Assembly (NCBI GenBank): GCA_016716135.1
Contig: JADJWX010000002.1
Span: forward strand, 1-64,000
Direction: 5' to 3'
Length of the DNA: 64,000 nucleotides
Source of the DNA: Lewinellaceae bacterium
GTDB lineage: Bacteria; Bacteroidota; Bacteroidia; Chitinophagales; Saprospiraceae
Shown: piece by piece, positions 43,131 through 51,296 of the stretch
How the letters are laid out: every line of letters starts with the position of its first letter
Numbering within the stretch: the stretch's first letter is position 1
Position numbers and translations under genes: made by a program
The notes under the pieces: model-generated
Told to the model about the DNA's origin: nothing
The model's database searches: none
What the model saw: the letters and a program-made list of their open reading frames with translations, nothing else

Positions 43131-43799
43131 ATGACCCGCGCAGAAAAATACCTGCAATTGGTAGAGTTCCGGCAGCGAGCGACTTTCCCACCCGGCTTGC
43201 AAAACCCCTCGCAAATAGAAGGGGGTAAATTCGATTGCCCACAACTCGGCCCCTGGTCGCTCTGGCAAGGCAATCTTGACGCGGAGATGCTGGTGATAGG
43301 GCAAGACTGGGGGGATGAAAATTATTTCCGGCTGAACGGAGGGCGGGATACCGACGATAATCTTACCGATCAAAATTTGCGCAAATTGCTGACCTCAATC
43401 GGGTTTGACCCAGGGCCGCCGTCAAGCCCGATGGAACAACCACTTTTTTTTACCAATGGTGTGCTGGGCATCAAGTCGGGCGGAATGTCGGCGGATTTGA
43501 AGCACGACTGGTTGCGGCATAGTTCGTTGAACTTTACGGGGCCTTTGATTGAAATTATTCGCCCCAAGTTGATTATTACCCTGGGAATCAGTGCCTATAA
43601 GGCGATACGCTTCATATTTCCATATTTACCCTACGAACCGATGAACAATTTGTTAAAATACCCGCCTTTTCATTTATCGGGTAGCGGAGTGTTGTTTCCG
43701 ATGGCCCATTGCGGCGGTTTGGGCTCGGTAAATCGAAACATGGAAGAGCAATCGAAGGATTGGAAAAAAATTGTTCCTTATCTTCATTTGCCAAAATAA
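43131..43799 (+). CDS. Uracil-DNA glycosylase superfamily-like protein
   Basis: A protein of 222 residues. The motif MLVIGQDWGDENYF resembles the active-site loop of UDG superfamily proteins (GQDPY-type), and LIITLGISAYKAIRF and PMAHCGGLGSVNRN fit the later DNA-contact motifs. Such proteins usually remove a damaged or altered base, or bind it. The gene ends 43 bp before the chosen start of the HhH/nuclease protein, so the two are likely co-expressed. The missing Pro-Tyr of the classical motif makes glycosylase activity uncertain. Confidence 0.75.
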   Translation: MTRAEKYLQLVEFRQRATFPPGLQNPSQIEGGKFDCPQLGPWSLWQGNLDAEMLVIGQDWGDENYFRLNGGRDTDDNLTDQNLRKLLTSIGFDPGPPSSPMEQPLFFTNGVLGIKSGGMSADLKHDWLRHSSLNFTGPLIEIIRPKLIITLGISAYKAIRFIFPYLPYEPMNNLLKYPPFHLSGSGVLFPMAHCGGLGSVNRNMEEQSKDWKKIVPYLHLPK

Positions 43800-43842
43800 A
43801 CTGCGTAGGTATAATGAAATCACAATAACAATAATTTCATCC

Positions 43843-45090
43843 ATGCACCATTTCCAAACCCTTATTGAGCAATATAAACGCGACCCGGAGTCGGTATACA
43901 ACACCTGGTTCGTCAGCAATGACGAACGGCTGAAGGCCTTTCGCAGCATCCGTCGGGGTGTATTGCAGGTAGTTGCTGACATACGAGAGGGCAGGTTTCC
44001 TAACGATTTCAAAGGTTCTTCGCTTGAATTCGTGCTTTCCTGCATTGCAGAGCAAAAACAAGTATTCGAGGGTGCGGCGCACCCGTTTTACTGGAAACCC
44101 AAATTGCGCATCCCGGACATCTACGAAAACGCGGTAAACAAACGGGCCTTTGGCCAATTTCTGGAAAACTGCCTCAACGCCAAATCTGAAAAAACGTTGC
44201 TCGACGAAATCATCCGCCTCGATAACCTGAAAATAAAAGGGCTGGGGCCGGCCGTCGCTTCTATTTTGTATTTCCTGCACCCGACGTTAATGCCGCCGTT
44301 CAATACGGCCATTTTAAACGGATTCAACACCCTTTTTCACGAAAAGCGCAAACTCGGCTCTTGGTCGGAGTACCTAAAAATGCGTGAAGTCGTGCTGGAA
44401 ACCAACCGCAAACACCTGGCCGACCTTTCTACCGACTTCGGTTGCCTCGCCGGGCTGTTGTTTGAAATCGGGGCGCAAAAAATGGCTGCCGGGACAGACG
44501 AATACCTGAACGACGCAGATCGCGAGAAACTCGAAAAAACGCTCGAAAAACGCCGCCGCGAAGTGCTCACTGACCACGAGGAGGGCAATCTGCACACCGA
44601 AATGCAGTATCACCTGATTAAGATTGGCAACGCCCTGGGCTACGACGTATTCCCGGCCAGTAATGATCGTTCCCGTGCCTACGACGGGCAAAGTTTTTCA
44701 TTTCTGTGTCCCAAACCTTTCCCTGAACTGACTATCGAGCGCGACACGTTAAACACGGTAAAACTGATCGATATGCTGTGGTTTGAGAAAAATACAAGCA
44801 ATGTGGTGGCTGCTTTTGAAGTAGAAAAAAGCACCTCGATATACAGCGGTATCCTGCGTCTGACCGACCTTTCTTATTCGATTGCCGACGGCGACGAGGT
44901 GTTTTATATTGTCATACCCGATAAACGGGAAAAGGATGTCATGCTGCAGCTTTCACGCCCGGCAGTCAAAAATAACAGTGTGGAAATCCGTTACATCCTG
45001 TTTTCCGATCTGCGCACGCATTGCGACGCATTGTGCAAGTTTGGCGACAGCCACCACATCATGCATAAGATTGCCAAGAAAGCCTGTTGA
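43843..45090 (+). CDS. HhH and PD-(D/E)XK nuclease-like protein
   Basis: About 415 residues. The first half is helical and includes a helix-hairpin-helix-like segment (LKIKGLGPAVASILYFLHP), as in base-excision enzymes. The second half (from about residue 250, HTEMQYHLIKIGNALGYDV) ends with a nuclease-like core: KLIDMLWFEKN, then VVAAFEVEKSTSIYSGILRL (Asp and Glu-x-Lys) and VFYIVIPDK. It is preceded by a UDG-like gene, so the pair could recognise and cut modified or uracil-bearing DNA; this is inferred. A copy of its last 22 codons lies at 36571. Confidence 0.7.
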   Translation: MHHFQTLIEQYKRDPESVYNTWFVSNDERLKAFRSIRRGVLQVVADIREGRFPNDFKGSSLEFVLSCIAEQKQVFEGAAHPFYWKPKLRIPDIYENAVNKRAFGQFLENCLNAKSEKTLLDEIIRLDNLKIKGLGPAVASILYFLHPTLMPPFNTAILNGFNTLFHEKRKLGSWSEYLKMREVVLETNRKHLADLSTDFGCLAGLLFEIGAQKMAAGTDEYLNDADREKLEKTLEKRRREVLTDHEEGNLHTEMQYHLIKIGNALGYDVFPASNDRSRAYDGQSFSFLCPKPFPELTIERDTLNTVKLIDMLWFEKNTSNVVAAFEVEKSTSIYSGILRLTDLSYSIADGDEVFYIVIPDKREKDVMLQLSRPAVKNNSVEIRYILFSDLRTHCDALCKFGDSHHIMHKIAKKAC

Positions 45091-45126
45091 ACTGTACCGA
45101 AGTCCGAATTAGACCTGATTTTAAGA

Positions 45127-47205
45127 ATGATAAAATATACAAACACCCGCCGTTTTTTTCCGCTACTCGCCGCCGCGCTCGGCTTTTGCTTCCCGACTAA
45201 ATTCGTTTTTGCACAGCAAACGCCCTGCCTCTTCGATTCTTTGTACCCCGCACACCGCCTCGAAACGGCCGAGGCCGGTATCCGCACGGGTTTTCAAAAG
45301 CGAATATTGCAGGCGGCAGATAACCATGCATCTGACGACAGCATTCGCATCATCCCTGTCGTTGTACATGTCATACACAACGGCGGCACGGAAAATATCT
45401 CGACAGCCCAGATAGAAAGTCAAATTCGCATCCTCAACGAAGATTATGGTAAACTGACCGGTACCCCGGGCGACGGTGACGGCGTAGATACCCGTGTGCG
45501 TTTTTGTTTGACAAAAATAGACCCGCAAGGCCGCTGTACCGACGGCATCGTGCGGCTCAAAACGCCGCTCACCGCTCACAAACCTGTGGACCGCGCTACC
45601 CTCAAACAACTGTCGTTTTGGGACAATACGCGCTACCTCAATGTGTATGTTGTGAAAAGTATCACAGGGGGAGTCGGCGGCTATTCTTCATTCCCCTACG
45701 CCCCGCCCGATGAGGACGGAATCGTGGTGCGCGCCAACCTGTTCGGCAACGTAGGTACGGCGGCGTCTTCCGGCGGGCGTACGATGACACACGAAGTCGG
45801 GCACTGGTTCGGTCTGTATCACACCTTCAACGGCGGCTGCGGGCAGGACACCTGCGCCGACGGTGATTATGTGTGCGATACACCGCCTGTCGCCAACCCC
45901 AACTATACCTGTAGCCTGAATGCAAACTCCTGCGCCAACGATAGCCCCAACCTACCGGACCAGGTGCGCAACTACATGGACTACTCGCCCGACGACTGCA
46001 AAAACAAGTTCACGCAAGGGCAAAAAGAACGCATCGTAGCCACGCTCGATACGGTGCGCACCCTCATTTGGTCGCCCGCCAACCTCGCTTCTACCGGCTG
46101 CGATTCGGCATACCAAGCCCCTGCCATTTGCCCTGTCGCAGTAGATTTTGTGACACTCACGCCCACCGTCTGCACCGGCAACCAGGTTTATTTCATGGAC
46201 CGCTCGCTCAATGCAGCCACCGCCTGGCAGTGGTCGTTCCCCGGAGGGACACCCGCCAATTCCACGCTCCAAAATCCAACGGTAAAATACGACACAGTTG
46301 GTGTCTATCCTGTGACGCTCATTGCATGGAACGCCAACGGCAGCGACACGCTTACGCTTAACAATTACATCGAAGTCACAGAACCAGGCGTCGGTGCGCC
46401 GCTGCCTTTCGCTCGTAACTTTGACGACGGACAGTACCCGCCCGAAGGTATCTCCATCATCAACCCCGACGGCGGCATCGCCTGGGAACTCGACTCTGCC
46501 GCCGCCAGAAGCGTTCCCTACTCCATGCGTATCAATAACCTCATAAATACAAACTACGGCACCCGTGACGAGATCGAATTGCCTTTCCTCGACCTCACGA
46601 CCGCTCACCCGGATTCTATGGTGCGCATGACGTTTTGGTGGGCCTACGCCCGCAGCGATGCGAACTACTCCGACGAACTCATCGTGCAACTGTCGAAAGA
46701 CTGCGGTTTCAACTATACCCAGATTTTGACTAAATCGGGAAGTACGCTCGTCACCGGCCCTACCCAGACTACGCCGTTTATCCCCGATGCTTCGCAGTGG
46801 AAAAAAGCGACAATTAACCTCAATGCCTACCGAACGGAACATTACGTCAAAATCCGCCTCGTAAACGTGACCGATGGCGGCAACAATCTGTACATCGACG
46901 ACCTCTACGTCGGCGATGGCGGGACTGTCACAGCGACCGATGAACTGCAAAGCGGGATGAGATCGGTGCGATTCTTTCCTAACCCTGCCCGCGACTACGT
47001 ACAATTTTTAATTCCACCTGGTCTGAATACCCCGGTGCATATTCGCGCTTACGATACTCCGGGTAAATTACTTCGGGATTATGGCGAGTATGCCAGTAAT
47101 TCTTCTCCGATACTGAACCTCGCTGGATTACCGCCGGGGTTCCTCTTTTTTACCCTTCAATTTGTTGGCCTTTCGTACACGACAAGGGTAGCCAAGCTGC
47201 CGTAA
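45127..47205 (+). CDS. M43-family zinc metalloprotease with PKD and T9SS domains
   Basis: A protein of 692 residues with a signal peptide (ends VFAQQ). The catalytic domain has the zinc motif MTHEVGHWFGLYHTF (HExxHxxGxxH) and, further on, RNYMDYSPDDC (Met-turn), as in pappalysin/M43 enzymes; Cys-rich segments (GCGQDTCADGDYVCDTPP) are also family-typical. A PKD domain (CTGNQVYFMDRSLNAATAWQ, WSFPGG) and a beta-sandwich domain follow, with a T9SS domain at the end. It would be an exported protease that degrades proteins or peptides outside the cell. Confidence 0.9.
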   Translation: MIKYTNTRRFFPLLAAALGFCFPTKFVFAQQTPCLFDSLYPAHRLETAEAGIRTGFQKRILQAADNHASDDSIRIIPVVVHVIHNGGTENISTAQIESQIRILNEDYGKLTGTPGDGDGVDTRVRFCLTKIDPQGRCTDGIVRLKTPLTAHKPVDRATLKQLSFWDNTRYLNVYVVKSITGGVGGYSSFPYAPPDEDGIVVRANLFGNVGTAASSGGRTMTHEVGHWFGLYHTFNGGCGQDTCADGDYVCDTPPVANPNYTCSLNANSCANDSPNLPDQVRNYMDYSPDDCKNKFTQGQKERIVATLDTVRTLIWSPANLASTGCDSAYQAPAICPVAVDFVTLTPTVCTGNQVYFMDRSLNAATAWQWSFPGGTPANSTLQNPTVKYDTVGVYPVTLIAWNANGSDTLTLNNYIEVTEPGVGAPLPFARNFDDGQYPPEGISIINPDGGIAWELDSAAARSVPYSMRINNLINTNYGTRDEIELPFLDLTTAHPDSMVRMTFWWAYARSDANYSDELIVQLSKDCGFNYTQILTKSGSTLVTGPTQTTPFIPDASQWKKATINLNAYRTEHYVKIRLVNVTDGGNNLYIDDLYVGDGGTVTATDELQSGMRSVRFFPNPARDYVQFLIPPGLNTPVHIRAYDTPGKLLRDYGEYASNSSPILNLAGLPPGFLFFTLQFVGLSYTTRVAKLP

Positions 47206-47226
47206 AGCGATTAAAAAGTAATATCG

Positions 47227-48426
47227 ATGAAAAATTGGTTCATTTGGATTGTATTTTTCTTACCGGCAAACCTGCCGGCGCAACCACTCAAAACCTTCCA
47301 ACTGATGGCTTCCGAAGACGGCACGGTGAAAATGCCCGACGGAGCAACTTTGCCCGTTTGGGGGTTTCAAGTACCCGGCGGAAATCCTGTAGCATATCCC
47401 GGTCCGAGGCTTGTGGTCTCAGAAGGCGACAGCGTTAGAATCAGTGTGTACAATGCAGGCAGTATGGCGCACAGCTTTCACTTGCACGGATTCGGAAGTG
47501 ACACCTCCAACAACGGTGAACCGGCAAACCCGCAGATCATTCAATCTGGCAATACATCCGTTTTTGCGTTCCGGGCGAGTGCCGCAGGTGATTATTTTTA
47601 TCACTGCGGCTTACAAAACCCGGTACACGGGCAAATGGGTATGGCAGGTCTATACACCGTCCTGGCCGCTGGTGGAGAGAAAAGAGCCTACACAAACGGC
47701 CCCCAATATTTCAAGGATTATCATTGGCTCTTGGGTGAAATTGATAAGGACTGGCGCCTGAATCCGCCGCAACAGGGCAACCTGCCGCCATTTTCTCCGG
47801 ATTATTTTGTTATCAACGGTCGGTACGGCGATGCATTGGGCGATTACAATGGCGACGTAGCGATCTTGACAGCACTCGACCAATTGCCCGTCTTCTTAAC
47901 GCTAACCCATTTCGGCGCCGGGCGCCGGGAAGTCATTTTCCCCGAAATACTGTCGGCGACAGTGGCCGTTCGCAACGGTGTCCCGCAAATACCGGCTGTA
48001 CCAACCGATACGCTCAGCTTATCGCCTGGCGAAAGCATCGGCATCATACTCCAACCAATCATCAATGGAGAAGACAGCATCCGGGTCAATTATTATGCTC
48101 CTGTAAGCGAGGCTTTGTGGCATCAAAACGCGGCGCCTATTTATATTCAGCACCACAGTGCTACTTCGGAAGCAGCAACGGATAACTTCGTCCAGATTTT
48201 GCCGAACCCGGTCGCGGATTTTTTGACGGTGCAATTCAATATGCCGCCGCCGAAGGGCAAAATAGAAGTAGAAATTTTTTCGGAAAACGGCGGTTCGGTC
48301 TTGCGGCAAGATATCTCGCCTGATCAAAGTATTCAGGTACAGCATCTGGCTGCCGGAATATACTTCTTGAAAATCAGGGGCGAAAACGGGTGGATAATCG
48401 CTGGACGGACCTTTTTAAAACAATAA
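47227..48426 (+). CDS. Secreted cupredoxin-domain (multicopper oxidase-like) protein with T9SS domain
   Basis: A protein of 399 residues with a signal peptide (ends LPAQP). A cupredoxin domain carries MAHSFHLHGFGS, then DYFYHCGLQNPVHGQMGMAG: His, Cys, His, Met, a complete type 1 copper site. The rest is a beta-rich middle domain and a T9SS end. It lacks the second cluster of a full oxidase, so it more likely transfers electrons or stores copper. The gene lies between the protease and DUF2911 gene. Confidence 0.85.
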   Translation: MKNWFIWIVFFLPANLPAQPLKTFQLMASEDGTVKMPDGATLPVWGFQVPGGNPVAYPGPRLVVSEGDSVRISVYNAGSMAHSFHLHGFGSDTSNNGEPANPQIIQSGNTSVFAFRASAAGDYFYHCGLQNPVHGQMGMAGLYTVLAAGGEKRAYTNGPQYFKDYHWLLGEIDKDWRLNPPQQGNLPPFSPDYFVINGRYGDALGDYNGDVAILTALDQLPVFLTLTHFGAGRREVIFPEILSATVAVRNGVPQIPAVPTDTLSLSPGESIGIILQPIINGEDSIRVNYYAPVSEALWHQNAAPIYIQHHSATSEAATDNFVQILPNPVADFLTVQFNMPPPKGKIEVEIFSENGGSVLRQDISPDQSIQVQHLAAGIYFLKIRGENGWIIAGRTFLKQ

Positions 48427-48506
48427 GAGAACCATATACCGGAACACAAGGATAAACCGGGTAAAAATTACCATTTCGAATAATTTTAACCAACTTACAT
48501 ACTCAC

Positions 48507-49100
48507 ATGAAATACCTGTTTTTCAATCTGTTATTCGGCATTACATATCTGATTGCCGCTTGCAGCGATACGCCTGTTTCCAATGCGAATATGACCAAAG
48601 AACCTGAAGTCTGTTACAATCCCAACGCATTGGCCAACGATACAACCAAACGAAGCGTCAAGTCCGCAGTAGCAGGAAAGATCGGCAATGCCTCGGTGAA
48701 TATCAACTATTATTCGCCCAAGGTACGCGAGCGCGTTATCTGGGGTGGTCTCGTGCCCTTCGGCGAGGTATGGGTGACGGGTGGTCACGACGCCACGAAC
48801 GTGGAAATCAGTCATAACTTTGAAGTAAATGGCGTACAAATCCCGGCGGGCAAATATGCTTTTTTTACTATTCCCGGCAAGGAGTTTTGGACTGTCATCC
48901 TCAATAAAAAATGGGACCAGCACTTAGCCAATGATTATGACCAAAAGGAAGATTTAGTACGCATCCAGGTTACGCCCGAAACCAATAATCACACAGAGCG
49001 GCTCCAATATTTCGTGGAAGATGCCGGCAACAACGAGGGAGCTATTGCAGTAGCATGGGAGAAATTGAAAATTCGGTTGCCCCTGAAAATTAAAGATTAA
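48507..49100 (+). CDS. DUF2911 lipoprotein
   Basis: A protein of 197 residues with lipobox (YLIAACSDT). It matches DUF2911: VNINYYSPKVRERVIWGGLV, PFGEVWVTGGHDATNVEIS and IPAGKYAFFTIPGKEFW, with the typical end VAWEKLKI. The family has no known biochemical role; members are common outer-surface lipoproteins of Bacteroidota. A terminator follows. Confidence 0.88.
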   Translation: MKYLFFNLLFGITYLIAACSDTPVSNANMTKEPEVCYNPNALANDTTKRSVKSAVAGKIGNASVNINYYSPKVRERVIWGGLVPFGEVWVTGGHDATNVEISHNFEVNGVQIPAGKYAFFTIPGKEFWTVILNKKWDQHLANDYDQKEDLVRIQVTPETNNHTERLQYFVEDAGNNEGAIAVAWEKLKIRLPLKIKD

Positions 49101-49111
49101 CCGGCCGGTTA

Positions 49112-49148
49112 CCAAACCTGATTCCACAAGGTTTGGAACTTCGTTTTT
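49112..49148 (+). terminator. Probable terminator after the DUF2911 gene
   Basis: CCAAACCT (49112-49119) with AGGTTTGG (49129-49136), then AACTTCGTTTTT. The T tract is a little distant. Confidence 0.5.
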
Positions 49149-49194
49149 GCTGTTTTCGGGAAACTTGCTTAGACACAACTTTAAATCCACTGCC

Positions 49195-51204
49195 ATGCGT
49201 CACATACTCATCCTGCTTACCGCCTTTCTTTTGCTGGTTTCCGGCTACCTTTCCGCCCAAACCCTCACCGGTACAATCACCGATGCCCTCGACGCACCCG
49301 TCGCCAATGCCCGGATCACGTTGTTCAACGCGGATACCTCCTGGTTTTGGGAAGCCCGCTCCGATGCAGGCGGCAAATATTTATTTGAAAACCTGCCCGG
49401 CGGTGGCCCATACCTGTTTTTCGGTGTCGCCAAACCTGGCTTCGCCTATTTCCAAAACGCCACGACAGGCATTCTGGGCACGATCATCCACGACGCGCAA
49501 CTCGAACTGGAAACCGAGCCAGGCAAGTGGGACATCGTTATGAACTCACCGGAACCGCTCGGCGGCACCGACCTCGGCGTATTGATGCCCGACGGCAGCA
49601 TCTACTATTGCCACAATACCAAAGACCCTTTCTTTTTTGTGCCGACCAAAAACGACACGGCTTTTGCCAAGGGAAGTACGCTGGCCCAAGGCTGTGTCGC
49701 CCCAGCCTTGCTCTCCGACGGGCGGGTGCTGTTCGCGGGCGGCACATTGGAAGAAGACGGCTTTGGGCCTGCCTGCAAAAAGATCAAAACCTTCGATCCG
49801 CTCACTGACCTGTGGCCATATCAACCCGATATGCTGGATTACCGCTGGTATCCGATCCTCGCGCCCTTGTACGACGAACGGTTGCTTATTGTGGGCGGCG
49901 GCGACCAGAATACCGGTCAGAGCAATGCCAAACGGACCAAAACCTCCGAAGTGTACGACCCAAGCACCGGCTTCACCCAATGGACTGACACCGTGCATTT
50001 TGGCAACGAAGTGTCAGCCATCGTGCCACTTTATACCGGCAAAATCCTGATGACTTTCCGCCCGCCACAACTGTTCGATCCGGCCACGCTGCAATGGGAT
50101 TTTGCCGCCGATTTCGTGCAGGGCAACCGTTTGCCCAACGGCGACCACTGCGACCATGAGATCGTGCTGCGACCCAACGGCCGGGAGCTAGCCATCGGGT
50201 ACACATCATTCACGCCGGGGCAGCCGGGGGTCAACGTCGAAATTTACGATCCTGAGCAGGATGCCTGGACGCTGGGCAGCAACTTTGCGCCCACCCGATC
50301 CCGTGCAAAAGTGGTGCAGTTACCCGATCAGAAAATCCTTGTCATGGGAGGCTATAAAGAGCAAACGACCGACCCTACTCCGGTGAACAATTGGGGTTAC
50401 ATGGGCCTTGCCGACCAGTACGACCCGGACGCAAATTCGTGGCGCAGATTGGCGAGCATGAACTGGAAGCGGGAGTATCACGCCATCACTATCCTCGTGC
50501 CCGACGGGCGTGTTATCGCTGTGGGCGGGGAAGGCGCGCCGGGCAACGAGCCGCCGCAAAGCATCATCGAAGCGTTTTCGCCGCCCTACTTGTTCCGGGG
50601 TATCCGCCCGGAACTCTCGAATTTCAATAAAACGACTTTCCAACGCGGTGAGGCCATCGAATTTGAAGCCCGTAAAACCAACGCGCTGACGAAAGTCATG
50701 CTGATGTCGAACGCCGTGATGACGCACTTTATGAACTCCGGCAACGGCCGCTGCCTCGACCTTGATTTTACCCAAACCGGCAACCAGGTATCGGTTTTGT
50801 TGCCCGACGACAGCCTGCGCCTTATGCCTGGCTGGTATATGCTGTTCGGCATGGTGGACGATATTCCGTCGGTCGCGCAAATCGTGAAAATCGAAGCGGG
50901 GAAATTTGTATCGGCTACCGGGGAGGCGCCGGCCGTGGCAAGCGCGTTTCAGGTATTTCCAAATCCGGCAGTTGCGGGCGGTTCTTTTACCGTTGAAATG
51001 CGATCAAAACGAACCGGCAAAATCAATTTTGAATTGACGGATGCAACAGGGAAAGCCGTTCGGGGCTTTTCTTTTTCTGAAAAATCGACTGGAAGTCAGG
51101 TTTTCATCCTCAAAACGACGGAAGTGCCGGCAGGGGTTTATTTCCTGACGGTACGCATAGGCGGAGCAGTTTTGGAAACACAAAAGGTGATGTTGAAAGA
51201 TTAA
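49195..51204 (+). CDS. Galactose-oxidase-like copper-radical oxidase with T9SS domain
   Basis: About 669 residues with a signal peptide (ends YLSAQT). A carboxypeptidase-like regulatory domain (TGTITDALDAPVANARITLF) precedes a seven-bladed kelch propeller. The copper-radical site of AA5 enzymes is complete: Cys in AQGCVAPALLSDGRVLFAGG, Tyr in YRWYPILAPLYDERLLIVGG, His in REYHAITILVPDGRVIAVGG and His in MTHFMNSGNGR of the C-terminal DUF1929 domain. This site is a Cu(II)-Tyr radical with a Tyr-Cys cross-link that oxidises alcohols or aldehydes and gives H2O2. A T9SS domain ends the protein. The substrate is unknown; the H2O2 could feed the di-heme peroxidases. Confidence 0.88.
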   Translation: MRHILILLTAFLLLVSGYLSAQTLTGTITDALDAPVANARITLFNADTSWFWEARSDAGGKYLFENLPGGGPYLFFGVAKPGFAYFQNATTGILGTIIHDAQLELETEPGKWDIVMNSPEPLGGTDLGVLMPDGSIYYCHNTKDPFFFVPTKNDTAFAKGSTLAQGCVAPALLSDGRVLFAGGTLEEDGFGPACKKIKTFDPLTDLWPYQPDMLDYRWYPILAPLYDERLLIVGGGDQNTGQSNAKRTKTSEVYDPSTGFTQWTDTVHFGNEVSAIVPLYTGKILMTFRPPQLFDPATLQWDFAADFVQGNRLPNGDHCDHEIVLRPNGRELAIGYTSFTPGQPGVNVEIYDPEQDAWTLGSNFAPTRSRAKVVQLPDQKILVMGGYKEQTTDPTPVNNWGYMGLADQYDPDANSWRRLASMNWKREYHAITILVPDGRVIAVGGEGAPGNEPPQSIIEAFSPPYLFRGIRPELSNFNKTTFQRGEAIEFEARKTNALTKVMLMSNAVMTHFMNSGNGRCLDLDFTQTGNQVSVLLPDDSLRLMPGWYMLFGMVDDIPSVAQIVKIEAGKFVSATGEAPAVASAFQVFPNPAVAGGSFTVEMRSKRTGKINFELTDATGKAVRGFSFSEKSTGSQVFILKTTEVPAGVYFLTVRIGGAVLETQKVMLKD

Positions 51205-51296
51205 AAACCTGAATCCATAATTGTGTAACATTTCTCCAAAATACCGTAAGGCTGTTGATCTTGATCCCTTTGACCTTTGTATTAAACAATTTCGAT

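Noticed and set aside
45952..47004. Open frame of 350 codons antisense to the M43 protease
   Set aside because: No domains or start context; the protease frame is fully supported.
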